From NCBI GenBank assembly GCA_007693435.1, contig REDO01000074.1, positions 1-38,021 of the forward strand: 38,021 nt of DNA. The letters run 5' to 3'. How positions within the stretch are numbered: position 1 is the first letter of the stretch; each line of letters starts with the position of its first letter. This document shows, one piece after another, positions 1-7,261 of the stretch. The notes under the pieces were generated by a model. It was not told the DNA's origin. It was given only the letters and a program-made list of their open reading frames with translations, and made no database searches. The stretch comes from Salinarimonadaceae bacterium. Lineage in GTDB: Bacteria; Pseudomonadota; Alphaproteobacteria; Rhizobiales; Beijerinckiaceae. The translations under genes were made by a program, and so were the position numbers.

Positions 1-85
1 CCTCGCCCGTGGCGTCGACCGCGCCGCAACGCCGCCGCCCTTCCACGGTTGGAACCCCTGGCGTCCTCGGAGCCCATGGCGCTGA
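1..85 (+). CDS. C-terminal fragment of an unidentified protein (left edge)
   Basis: Frame 2 is open from the window edge to a TGA at 83-85. Its end is rich in Pro, Trp and Arg (PPPFHGWNPWRPRSPWR). This resembles in style the aromatic, proline-rich C-terminus of the next gene (WPQPPFRSWWS), so it could be the tail of a related protein. Frame 1 is also open, to a TAA at 91-93, so the choice of frame is uncertain. No function can be named. Confidence 0.3.
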   Translation, partial: LARGVDRAATPPPFHGWNPWRPRSPWR

Positions 86-93
86 GTGCATAA

Positions 94-124
94 CGCCCCA
101 AGCCCGCATTGCCGGCTTGGGGCG
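94..124 (+). other. Perfect 11-bp inverted repeat before the EF-hand-like gene
   Basis: CGCCCCAAGCC (94-104) and GGCTTGGGGCG (114-124) form a perfect 11-bp stem with a 9-nt loop. It lies between the upstream stop codons and the Shine-Dalgarno sequence at about 131. There is no T-tract on the plus strand, so it is not a standard intrinsic terminator in that direction. It could be a factor-dependent terminator, an mRNA stabiliser or a 5'-UTR hairpin. Confidence 0.4.
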
Positions 125-143
125 AGATCGAGGAGTGACAGCG

Positions 144-173
144 ATGAGCAGCTTTCCGATGAGCAGCTTTCCT
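144..173 (+). repeat. 15-bp tandem repeat duplicating a start codon
   Basis: Positions 144-158 and 159-173 are two near-identical 15-mers (they differ at the last base) encoding MSSFP twice. Each copy begins with ATG, so the gene has two in-phase potential starts. The upstream AGGAG favours the first. Confidence 0.85.
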
Positions 174-1343
174 TTGCCAACCCAGAAAGCGTATGCCGGC
201 ATCCAGAAGCAGGATCTGCAGTCGTTGCAGAACGACTTCGACAACATCATGCGCGCGCGCCAGAACAACAGCCCTGCGGCGCCGCCCTATCCATCGTCCG
301 GCAGCACGGGTTCGGATTCGAATCTCGTGCGCCTCGCTTCGCATAGCGCGCGCCCCCAGTCGGAACCGCCCGAATATGACGGCGGTCCCTCGCCGAGCCC
401 GCGCTTCCCGGATGTGGGACGCGACGTCATCCGTCGAGCTGGCGGGCCCTACTTCAACCAGATCGGGGTCGGCACCTTGGGAGACTATCTCTACCGCATG
501 GCGGGCGGCGATCGGGCCCTGAACAGAGACGAATTGATCGATACGCTGGGCGTTTCGAGCGTCATCGCGGACGCGCTCATCGCGGCGCTCGGCGACGGCG
601 ACAAGATCCCCGTGGAAAAGCTGATCGACCATTTCCGGGAGTTCACGTTCGACGGAATCAATATCTCCGATCAGGGCATCGATATGGCCCTGCGGGAGGC
701 CATCGGTCCGATCGAAGGGCAGTTCGCAAGCTTCGCCGACGAAAACGGCGACATGTCGATGTCCGGATTCGCGGCGCTCGCGCGTGAAGCTATGGAGTTC
801 CTCGGATTGCCGCAACCGAGCGCCTCCCAACTCAACGCGGCGTTCCGCCGCGTCGCCGGCGCCGATGGCCGCATCGACCTCGACGAGGCCGTGGGCCTTC
901 TGGGCGTCCGCGAGGACGGGTCGTTTTCGCTGGGAGAAGTCGGGCAGGCGATCGCCGATTTGCTGCAGACGGCTCCGAGGCCGGGCGGCCCGCCTCATGG
1001 CGGTCCTCCGCCCTACAGCGATGTTCGCCCGCCCCCTTACAGGCCCGCGCCGCCGCCGTATTGTTTCGGGTCCGGCATGCCGTTCAATCCCGCGCCGCCA
1101 ATGGGGCCGGGGCGTTTTCACTCGATGGTGAACGACGCGATCCGCTGGACGGGGGAGTATCTCCACCCGGCGCAGATCGACGCGGCCTTCCGCAACATCG
1201 GGGGCATGGACGGCTCGTGGGGCGTCAGCCCGTGGGAATTCCGTTCCGCCTTCGGCTCGATGAATCCGAGTCCGTGGCAGGTCGCCTCTGCTGTGAACAA
1301 CTTTTCCTGGCCGCAGCCGCCGTTCCGGTCTTGGTGGTCCTGA
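144..1343 (+). CDS. Proline-rich protein with degenerate EF-hand-like repeats
   Basis: The 399-residue protein is of unknown function. The start at 144 is chosen for the AGGAG about 8 nt upstream; the open frame continues to position 9 but has no ribosome site there. Several segments look like EF-hand loops: DENGDMSMSGF near residue 199, GADGRIDLDEA near 240, and weaker ones around AGGDRALNRDEL, LGDGDKIPVEKL and GGMDGSWGVSPWEF. A region very rich in Pro, Tyr and Gly (about residues 285-330) separates the main EF-like block from a C-terminal helical part ending in Trp-rich sequence. No signal peptide is evident. Calcium binding is plausible for the DENGD loop only; most other loops lack the full set of acidic ligands. 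A terminator follows directly, so it is probably transcribed alone or as the last gene. Confidence 0.75.
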   Translation: MSSFPMSSFPLPTQKAYAGIQKQDLQSLQNDFDNIMRARQNNSPAAPPYPSSGSTGSDSNLVRLASHSARPQSEPPEYDGGPSPSPRFPDVGRDVIRRAGGPYFNQIGVGTLGDYLYRMAGGDRALNRDELIDTLGVSSVIADALIAALGDGDKIPVEKLIDHFREFTFDGINISDQGIDMALREAIGPIEGQFASFADENGDMSMSGFAALAREAMEFLGLPQPSASQLNAAFRRVAGADGRIDLDEAVGLLGVREDGSFSLGEVGQAIADLLQTAPRPGGPPHGGPPPYSDVRPPPYRPAPPPYCFGSGMPFNPAPPMGPGRFHSMVNDAIRWTGEYLHPAQIDAAFRNIGGMDGSWGVSPWEFRSAFGSMNPSPWQVASAVNNFSWPQPPFRSWWS

Positions 1344-1377
1344 CCCGCTCACTCCTCGATGTGTCGGGATCCCATGC

Positions 1378-1410
1378 GGGCCGCGCCTAAGGGCGCGGCC
1401 CGATTTTCTT
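1378..1410 (+). terminator. Intrinsic terminator of the EF-hand-like gene
   Basis: A 10-bp stem, GGGCCGCGCC (1378-1387) with GGCGCGGCCC (1392-1401), has a 4-nt TAAG loop and is followed by GATTTTCTT. This is a classical Rho-independent terminator 35 bp after the stop codon at 1343. Confidence 0.85.
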
Positions 1411-1460
1411 GCGCCCACGATATTCTTGCGCCACCGTTTTCTCCGCCAAGCGGCGCCGGC

Positions 1461-2468
1461 TCAGCCGTAATGCAGCGCGAGTTCGTCAACGATACGCTCG
1501 ACGCCGAAGCGCACCGGATCGGTCGCCGGCAGCCCGTAGGTCTTGGTGATCCGCGCCAGCTCGGCCCGGGCCTCATCGTCCGACAGAGCCTCCGAGTACA
1601 AAGCGACGCCGACGCAGCGGATCGCCGGATTGGTGAGCCGGCCGCAGGCGATCGTCATGTGGATGACGTCGCCGATGGTGGGCAGCGGCGTGTTGACGCC
1701 GCGCATCGTGCGGCGCGTGGGCTCGTGGCAGACGACGAAAGCGTCCGGCTGCGCGCCATGCAGGAGCCCGAGCGAGACGCCCGCGAATGAGGGATGGAAC
1801 AGCGATCCCTGCCCCTCGATCAGGTCCCAGTGATTCGGCGCCGCGTCGGGCGAGATCCATTCGACAGCCCCGGAGATGAAATCGGCCACGACCGCGTCGA
1901 TGGCCGCGCCGCGCCCGGAGATGAACACCCCGGTCTGGCCCGTCGCTCGGAAATCCGCGTCGAAGCCGCGCGCGCGCATGCCCTTTTCGAGCGCGAGCGC
2001 CGTGTATTTCTTGCCCACCGAGCAATCGGTGCCGACGGTCAGAAGCCGCATGCCCGGCCGCTTGTCGCCGTTGCCCGTTGCGAAGCGCTCCTTCGAGATG
2101 CGCACGTCGTGCAGCGCGCGTCCGCTGCGCGCGGCGGCGGCGGCGATCTCGGGCACGTCGCCGAGGCGGATATGCAGGCCCGACGCCACGTCGAGGCCGC
2201 TGTCGAGCGCTTCGACGATGATGGAGATCCAGTCCGGCGAGAGCACGCCGCCTGCGTTCACGACGCCGATGACGAAGGTCTTGGCGCCTTTGGCCGCCGC
2301 CTCGCGCGGGGTCATGTCGGGCAGCTTCGCATCCGCCTTGCAGCCGGGCAGGCGCATCTGGCCGAGGCACCATTCGCGCCTCCAGTCGATGATGCCGAGC
2401 GCGGTTTTGGCGGCGAGCGCGTCGCGGGCGTCGCCGAGGAAAAGGTGATAGGGATGTTCGATGAGCAT
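1461..2468 (-). CDS. DUF1611 protein, D-glutamate N-acetyltransferase-like (DgcN family)
   Basis: The 335-residue protein matches the DUF1611 family. An N-terminal Rossmann-like part (residues about 1-135) precedes a P-loop NTPase-like domain starting at GTDCSVGKKYTA (146-157). Further motifs are GQTGVFISG, a GQGSLFHPSF stretch and CHEPTRRTMRG. From memory, one characterised member, DgcN, acetylates D-glutamate in a D-glutamate catabolic route, usually next to an epimerase-like dgcA. No such partner is visible here, so the substrate is open. The ATG at 2468 has a GAGG upstream on the minus strand. The gene stands alone, convergent with the EF-hand-like gene and divergent from the hydrolase. 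Confidence 0.8.
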   Translation of the reverse strand: MLIEHPYHLFLGDARDALAAKTALGIIDWRREWCLGQMRLPGCKADAKLPDMTPREAAAKGAKTFVIGVVNAGGVLSPDWISIIVEALDSGLDVASGLHIRLGDVPEIAAAAARSGRALHDVRISKERFATGNGDKRPGMRLLTVGTDCSVGKKYTALALEKGMRARGFDADFRATGQTGVFISGRGAAIDAVVADFISGAVEWISPDAAPNHWDLIEGQGSLFHPSFAGVSLGLLHGAQPDAFVVCHEPTRRTMRGVNTPLPTIGDVIHMTIACGRLTNPAIRCVGVALYSEALSDDEARAELARITKTYGLPATDPVRFGVERIVDELALHYG

Positions 2469-2760
2469 AACGGCCTCGCATTCGATCGGGCCCGGCGCGC
2501 ATTCAATTCCGGGCGACGCCTACAGACAGGAACGTCCGGTCGAATACAAGTAAAAATAGCACGCCACGGACGCTCAGACGGATATCGGCGTCATGAACCG
2601 CGTCGCGAGGCCGAGGCGCGGGATCGGTTCGTCCATATGGATCGCTTTCACGCCGGGATGACGGGCGCAACCCGTTATCGCGTGCGTTCGGGGAAGGTGT
2701 GAGCCCTTTACGCCGTCGACCGGCGCCCTACTTCTCGACCTGCTCCGACCGGGAACGAAA
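2469..2760. other. Intergenic region between divergent genes
   Basis: This 292-bp gap must carry the promoters of the DUF1611 gene (leftward) and the hydrolase (rightward). An A-rich patch at about 2545-2560 is the only notable base-composition change. I see no RNA gene, repeat or convincing promoter pair. Confidence 0.5.
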
Positions 2761-3762
2761 ATGCGCCTTCGCCGAAAGCTCCTGATCGTCGCGGCGGCGG
2801 CTCTCATGCTCGCCGGGCCGCTCTACATTCTCGGCGCCGGCTTCTTCCTGATGCGCGCGACGGCGCAGTTTCTGACCGCCGAGAAGAACCTCGAGCGCCT
2901 CGCGCAGGAACCGCCGCCCGACGCCCCCTTCGCCATAGGCTACCGGGGCGACCCGGAGGCGGCGTTCGGATTGCCCTTCGAGACGGTGATGCTGGACACG
3001 CCGCTCGGCCCGGCGCCCGCATGGCTCGTGGGCGACATGACGGAGTGCGACATGACGGGGCGCGACATGACGGGGCGCGAGATGGCCGCGATCTACGTCC
3101 ACGGCGTCGGCGGCGCGCGCGAGGACGGTTACCGGCATCTCTCCATGTTCGTGCAGGCGGGCGTGCCGACGCTACTCGTGACCTATCGCAACGATCCCGG
3201 CGCGCCGCCGGCGCCGGACGGCGTCTACGGATTCGGCCTCACCGAATGGCGCGACGTCGAGGCGGCCGCCGATTTCCTGCTCGCGCGCGGCTATGGCCGC
3301 CTCATTCTCGTCGGCGAATCGATGGGCGGGGCCATCGTCGGGCAGTTCCTGCGCCGCTCACCGCGCGCAAGCGCCGTCGCGGCGGTGGCGCTCGACTCGC
3401 CCGCGCTCGACTTCCCCGAAATCCTGCGCGGCTTCGCGCAGGCCGCAGGCCTTCCGCTCTCCGCTCCGGTGACTGGCGCCGCGCTCGCGCTGATGGCGGC
3501 CTCGGGAACGCTCGACATGCGCGAGGCGGTCACGATCGCGGATTTCGCCGCCTTCGAAGGCCCGCTCTTCGTCGCCCACGGCTCCGGCGACCGGATCGTG
3601 CCGGTGCAGTTGACGGAGGCGCTGGTCGCCGCGCGCCGCGACGCGACCCTGCATCTGCGCACCGGCGCCGACCATCTCGGCTCTTTCGCGGAGGACCCGG
3701 AAGCGTACCGCGCAGCCTTCGCGGGTTTCCTGGGAATGGCGCGGAACCGGGCGGCGCGCTGA
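2761..3762 (+). CDS. Membrane-anchored alpha/beta hydrolase
   Basis: The 333-residue protein is an alpha/beta hydrolase fold serine hydrolase. An N-terminal hydrophobic segment (residues about 7-30) after MRLRRK looks like a signal anchor, so the enzyme probably faces the periplasm. The nucleophile elbow is GESMGG with Ser187. The likely acid is Asp277 in HGSGDRIV and the likely base is His305 in GADHLGSF. HGVGG at 114-118 fits the oxyanion region. Overall this resembles the family of proline-iminopeptidase- or lysophospholipase-like esterases attached to the membrane. The substrate cannot be told. Between the first strands lies a low-complexity insertion made by a 15-bp DNA repeat. It is monocistronic by position. 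Confidence 0.85.
   Translation: MRLRRKLLIVAAAALMLAGPLYILGAGFFLMRATAQFLTAEKNLERLAQEPPPDAPFAIGYRGDPEAAFGLPFETVMLDTPLGPAPAWLVGDMTECDMTGRDMTGREMAAIYVHGVGGAREDGYRHLSMFVQAGVPTLLVTYRNDPGAPPAPDGVYGFGLTEWRDVEAAADFLLARGYGRLILVGESMGGAIVGQFLRRSPRASAVAAVALDSPALDFPEILRGFAQAAGLPLSAPVTGAALALMAASGTLDMREAVTIADFAAFEGPLFVAHGSGDRIVPVQLTEALVAARRDATLHLRTGADHLGSFAEDPEAYRAAFAGFLGMARNRAAR
3032..3085 (+). repeat. 15-bp tandem repeat inside the hydrolase gene
   Basis: Three head-to-tail 15-mers of the type GCGACATGACGGGGC occupy 3032-3046, 3047-3061 and 3062-3076; the first differs at its last bases and a partial copy follows to 3085. They encode DMTEC, DMTGR, DMTGR and then EM. The unit is a multiple of three, so copy-number change would not break the frame. 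Confidence 0.9.
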
Positions 3763-3978
3763 GACCGTATCGACGCGATGAACGGAGCTCGGGTCCGCAG
3801 TTGCCCCGCCAGCGCGCGCCGATAAGATGCGCGTTTCCGGACGGTCGGAGGGCGGATCGATGAAGGCTTCACCGGGCCGCGCGTTCGCGGCTGCGGCGCA
3901 GGCCACGCAGGGCGTTGCGCGCCCGAGATCGTGGAGAGCGTCTGCGGCCGCTGACCCGCATTTCCGAGGCCGCCGCCC

Positions 3979-4623
3979 ATGATCGAGCTCTTCCTCTCCG
4001 CCATAGCCCTCGGCCTTCTCTTCAACGCGGCTCCCGGCGCCGTTTTCGCGGAGAGCCTGCGCCGGGGCCTGCGCGGGGGCTACCGGCCGGCGCTGGCCGT
4101 ACAGGTCGGCTCGCTCGTGGGCGATTTCGTCTGGGCCGTGCTCGGGCTGCTCGGGGCGGCGGCGCTTTTCGCCCTGCCGCATGTCGGAACGCCGCTGGCG
4201 ATCGCGGGCGCGCTGCTGCTCGCCTGGCTCGCCTGGCGCACGCTCCTCGACGGGCTTGGGCCGATGCCGATCATCGAGCCTGCGGTCGCGCCGCAGACGG
4301 GAGCGGATGGCGCGCGCGCCGCGCTCGCGGTCGGCGCGGCGATCTCGCTCGGCAACCCGATGAACGTGACCTACTGGGCGGGGCTCGGCGGCGTGATCAC
4401 GTCGCTCGGCGCGCAGCAGCCCGGCTGGACCGCCTTCGCCGTATTCCTGACCGGCTTCATGCTTTCGTCCGTCGCCTGGTGCTTCATCTGCGCCGGCGCC
4501 ATCGCCACGACCCGCCGCCGGATCGGCCCCCGCGCCTGGCGCGCTCTGAACCTCGTCTGCGCGGCGGGGCTGGCGTATTTCGCGGCGCTGGTGGCGGCGC
4601 GGCAGATGGGGTGGGCGGGGTGA
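3979..4623 (+). CDS. LysE/RhtB-family amino acid exporter
   Basis: The 214-residue protein is very hydrophobic and has the layout of LysE-type translocators. The first membrane helix ends in NAAPGAVFAESLRRGLRGG, close to the family signature (N-x-x-P-G, then R-x-G). About five to six membrane segments follow, with the conserved NPMNVTYW motif in the middle. Such proteins export amino acids or similar small metabolites by proton exchange at the inner membrane; the substrate cannot be inferred. The ATG at 3979 is the natural start. The 216 bp before it (3763-3978) contain no gene I can support. Confidence 0.85.
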   Translation: MIELFLSAIALGLLFNAAPGAVFAESLRRGLRGGYRPALAVQVGSLVGDFVWAVLGLLGAAALFALPHVGTPLAIAGALLLAWLAWRTLLDGLGPMPIIEPAVAPQTGADGARAALAVGAAISLGNPMNVTYWAGLGGVITSLGAQQPGWTAFAVFLTGFMLSSVAWCFICAGAIATTRRRIGPRAWRALNLVCAAGLAYFAALVAARQMGWAG

Positions 4624-4722
4624 GGGGGCTCTTAATGTTCCCGATCGCGCCGGAACCCCGCCGGACGCCGTGCTGCGAACAGTTCATGAAAATCGCCGAG
4701 GCGACCTGCGCGAAGCGCTCAG

Positions 4723-5040
4723 CTAGCCGTTCCCGCGCGGCGATGGCGCGAGGAGACCGGCGAGCGCGCCGACGGCGGCCGATCCGATCGCGACGATGCC
4801 CGCCGGGAGCGATATCGCGGCGTCGCCCCGTCCGTAATAGACGAGCATGATGCCTCCGATCACCGTCGTGAGCGCCACCGCGCCGAGCACGGCGACGACG
4901 ATTCGATAGATCCACGCGTCGGTCTGGAGGGGCGTGCGAAGTTCGCGGACCGTCTCGGCGAGGGCGATGCGCGCATCCTCCGGCAGGTCTTGGCGTTGAC
5001 TGAGGCCGATCAGGCGGCCCTGAACGTCCATATTCGACAT
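4723..5040 (-). CDS. Small membrane protein of unknown function
   Basis: The 105-residue protein starts at ATG 5040, chosen over an in-frame ATG at 5073 because a G-rich Shine-Dalgarno (GGGGGAAG) sits just upstream of 5040. The first ~45 residues are polar and helical (MSNMDVQGRLIGLSQR). Two predicted membrane helices follow: IYRIVVAVLGAVALTTVIGG and LPAGIVAIGSAAVGALAGLL. I do not recognise the family. It follows the secreted protein gene by 25 bp on the same strand, so the two are probably co-transcribed. Confidence 0.65.
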   Translation of the reverse strand: MSNMDVQGRLIGLSQRQDLPEDARIALAETVRELRTPLQTDAWIYRIVVAVLGAVALTTVIGGIMLVYYGRGDAAISLPAGIVAIGSAAVGALAGLLAPSPRGNG

Positions 5041-5065
5041 GACTTCCCCCCTTGCGCCGCCATTC

Positions 5066-5584
5066 TCAGTCAACCAGCCAGATCGTCGCGACGTGGCCGC
5101 TCGCTTCGCCGATCCGGGGGACGCCGCGCTGACGCTCGTCCCGCAGGATGACCTCGATCATTGAACAATGCAGTTGAGTCGTGAGCATGTAGGTTCTCCA
5201 GGTGAAGAAGCCCTCTCGCACGACTCTGGCCCGCAGACTTTCGCGGTCACGCCGCCAGTTCATCGGGCTCATGCCGAACTCCACCACGGTGTCGGTCCGG
5301 CGGCCGTCGCACCAGATCGTGCCCGTCAGGCTCAGCGAGTCGCGCTCTGCGAGACGCTCAAGGGTCGCGGGGCCGCCGACGATGGCCAGTGAAAGATAAA
5401 GCGCGCCGTTCACGAGCGCGGCGCGCCGCACCTGGCCGCCGTCGATGACGCCGGAAGCGGTGCGGCTCGACGCATCGTAATGCGTCGAGAACCGTGGATC
5501 AGCCACGGCGAAGGAAGCGGCCCCGCCCCCCGGCCACAGGGTGGCGAGGAACAGGGCTGCAACGGCGAAGGAATGTCGAGTCAT
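5066..5584 (-). CDS. Secreted protein of unknown function
   Basis: The 172-residue protein has a clear signal peptide: MTRHSF, a hydrophobic core (AVAALFLATLWP) and a likely cleavage after ASFA around residue 26. I chose ATG 5584 rather than 5656 because it places the signal peptide at the true N-terminus. The mature part is mixed alpha/beta with two Cys (in TIWCDG and LHCSM) that could form a disulfide. No family recognised. It is the first gene of a likely two-gene unit with the small membrane protein. Confidence 0.65.
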   Translation of the reverse strand: MTRHSFAVAALFLATLWPGGGAASFAVADPRFSTHYDASSRTASGVIDGGQVRRAALVNGALYLSLAIVGGPATLERLAERDSLSLTGTIWCDGRRTDTVVEFGMSPMNWRRDRESLRARVVREGFFTWRTYMLTTQLHCSMIEVILRDERQRGVPRIGEASGHVATIWLVD

Positions 5585-5643
5585 CTCGGATCCGCGATTT
5601 CCGGCAAAGTTTGCAGCGCCGTCTGCGAGCCGGTCAAGAACTA

Positions 5644-5680
5644 TTAATTGCGGCAATTGGAAAACATATCCCTTAATTGC
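5644..5680. promoter_or_regulatory. AT-rich element with repeated TTAATTGC half-sites
   Basis: AATTGC-G-GCAATT (5646-5658) is a perfect inverted repeat. A second TTAATTGC copy lies at 5673-5680, matching the one at 5644-5651. This AT-rich patch stands out in very GC-rich DNA, about 60 bp upstream of the secreted-protein start, so it is a candidate operator or promoter for that leftward unit. Confidence 0.35.
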
Positions 5681-5712
5681 TTATTGCGCGCCCGCCGGCT
5701 TGCGTGGTCGTC

Positions 5713-5734
5713 CCGAGCGGGTCGCATCGCTCGG
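5713..5734. terminator. Candidate hairpin terminator after cobF
   Basis: CCGAGCG (5713-5719) and CGCTCGG (5728-5734) form a 7-bp stem with an 8-nt loop, about 55 bp beyond the cobF stop. On the minus strand there is no U-tract after it; on the plus strand only CTTT follows. It may mark the end of the cob operon, but support is weak. Confidence 0.3.
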
Positions 5735-5789
5735 CTTTAGCGCTGGACTGGAACGCCGTACCGCAGATCTGCGCGATTTCCGGCCTTCG

Positions 5790-6533
5790 TCAGCGGCCGT
5801 CCGCGCGGCGCATGAGATACGTGTCCATGATCCAGCCGTGCCGCTCGCGGGCGGCGGCGCGCGCCGCGACGATCCGCGGGCCCGCCTCGGCCAGCGGGCC
5901 CTGCTCGAGGATTTGGTTCTCCATCCCGAGATAGGCGCCCCACCAGATCAGGACTCCCTCGGGCGCCAGATTTCGGAAACTGCATTCGCCGTCCAGCATG
6001 ACGGCGACCGTTTCGGCGCCGTCGGGCCAGCCGTGATCGCGCAGCCGGCGCCCCGTGGTGACGAGGACGGCTCCGTTCACGGTGTTGAAGGGAATGGCGT
6101 GGGCGGCGGTCAGAGCCTGCAGCGCCGTGACGCCGGGCACGACCCGCACGCGCGGGCTGGGCGTCAGCCGCGCGGCGATGCGCAAGGTCGAATCGTAGAG
6201 CCCGGGATCGCCCCATACGAGAAGCGCCACTGGTCCTTCGGGGCCGGCGAGGCGGATCGCGTCGGCCCAGATACGGGCGATCTCGTCATGCCAGAGCGTC
6301 ACGCGCTCGGCATAGGGTAGGCTCTCGTCGCGCGTCGGCATGTCGAACTCGACGATCCGCGCCGGGCTTTCGCATGTCGCCAGAACCTGAAGCCGCAGAT
6401 CGGCGAGATCAGCCTTGTCCGGACCCTTCCGTGGCACCAGAACGAGGGCGGCCTCGCGCAGAGCCTTCCTCGCCTCGATCGTCACGTGATCGGGATTGCC
6501 GGAACCGATGCCGATCAGCCAGAGCTCGGTCAT
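5790..6533 (-). CDS. cobF: Precorrin-6A synthase (deacetylating), CobF
   Basis: The 247-residue SAM-dependent methyltransferase carries out C-1 methylation of precorrin-5 with loss of the C-20 acetyl group (released as acetate), giving precorrin-6A in the aerobic B12 route. It has the tetrapyrrole methylase layout: IGIGSGNPDHVTIEA at the N-terminus, LLVWGDPGLYDST around residue 105, and VVPGVTALQALTAAHAIPFN. The N-terminal GSGNPDHVT and the WGDPGLYDS motif are typical of CobF rather than of the other methylases. ATG 6533 overlaps the cobA stop by 4 bp (ATGA), fixing the start; the much longer open frame upstream is cobA in another frame. It is the last gene of the operon. Confidence 0.93.
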   Translation of the reverse strand: MTELWLIGIGSGNPDHVTIEARKALREAALVLVPRKGPDKADLADLRLQVLATCESPARIVEFDMPTRDESLPYAERVTLWHDEIARIWADAIRLAGPEGPVALLVWGDPGLYDSTLRIAARLTPSPRVRVVPGVTALQALTAAHAIPFNTVNGAVLVTTGRRLRDHGWPDGAETVAVMLDGECSFRNLAPEGVLIWWGAYLGMENQILEQGPLAEAGPRIVAARAAARERHGWIMDTYLMRRADGR

Positions 6534-7261
6534 GGCGCGCCTTCGCCTTCCGCCAGCGAGCCGTAGAAGATGAGCGCCGGCTTCGGCCCGATCTCGCCTG
6601 CGAGAAGCTCGGCCAGCGCGGCGACGGTGGTGCGCAGGAAGCTGGCCTCGGGCCCGCCCACCGCCTCCGCGAGAAGAGCCGGCGTGTCGGACGGGAGCCC
6701 GCGCGCCACGAGCGCCTCGGCCAGCGCCGGAAAGGTCCGCTTGCCCATGAACACCACCGTGCACGCGGCGGGGTCGGCCAGGGCGTCGAGGTTCAGATCC
6801 GGCGGGAGCCGACCGTCGGTATCGTGTCCGGTCACGAACTGGACGCGCCGGGCGGTCAGCCGCCGGGTAAGCGGCATGCCCATCGCCGCCGCCGCCGCGA
6901 AGGGCGAGGCGACGCCCGGCACGATCTCGAAGGGAATGCCGGCCTCGCGCAGCGCGACGAGTTCCTCTTCCAGTCGACCGAAAAGGCCCGCATCCCCCGA
7001 TTTCAGGCGCACGATCCGCCCCCCTCCCCTGGCGTAATCCACGAGGAGGCGGCTCACATGGCGCTGCTGGGGGGAGGGCCGCCCGGCGCGCTTGCCGACG
7101 CCCACGAGGTCGGCGCCGGGACGCGCATGGGCCAGAATCGGCCCCGACGAGAGATCGTCGTACAGGATCGCATCGGCGCGCTTGAGGCGGTCCACCGCCT
7201 TCAGCGTCAGAAGCTCCGGATCGCCTGGGCCCGAGCCCACGAAGCTGACGAAACCGGTCAT
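6530..7261 (-). CDS. cobA: Uroporphyrinogen-III C-methyltransferase (SUMT), CobA
   Basis: The 243-residue enzyme methylates uroporphyrinogen III at C-2 and C-7 to make precorrin-2, the entry step to corrinoids (and siroheme). Motifs: GSGPGDPELLTLKA at residues 9-22, VGVGKRAGRPSPQQ, RLKSGDAGLFGR, the GVASPFAAAAAMGMPLTRR segment and VFMGKRTF. There is no CysG-type dehydrogenase/ferrochelatase domain, so this is a stand-alone SUMT devoted to B12. Coupled by ATGA overlaps to cobB upstream and cobF downstream. Confidence 0.96.
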   Translation of the reverse strand: MTGFVSFVGSGPGDPELLTLKAVDRLKRADAILYDDLSSGPILAHARPGADLVGVGKRAGRPSPQQRHVSRLLVDYARGGGRIVRLKSGDAGLFGRLEEELVALREAGIPFEIVPGVASPFAAAAAMGMPLTRRLTARRVQFVTGHDTDGRLPPDLNLDALADPAACTVVFMGKRTFPALAEALVARGLPSDTPALLAEAVGGPEASFLRTTVAALAELLAGEIGPKPALIFYGSLAEGEGAP

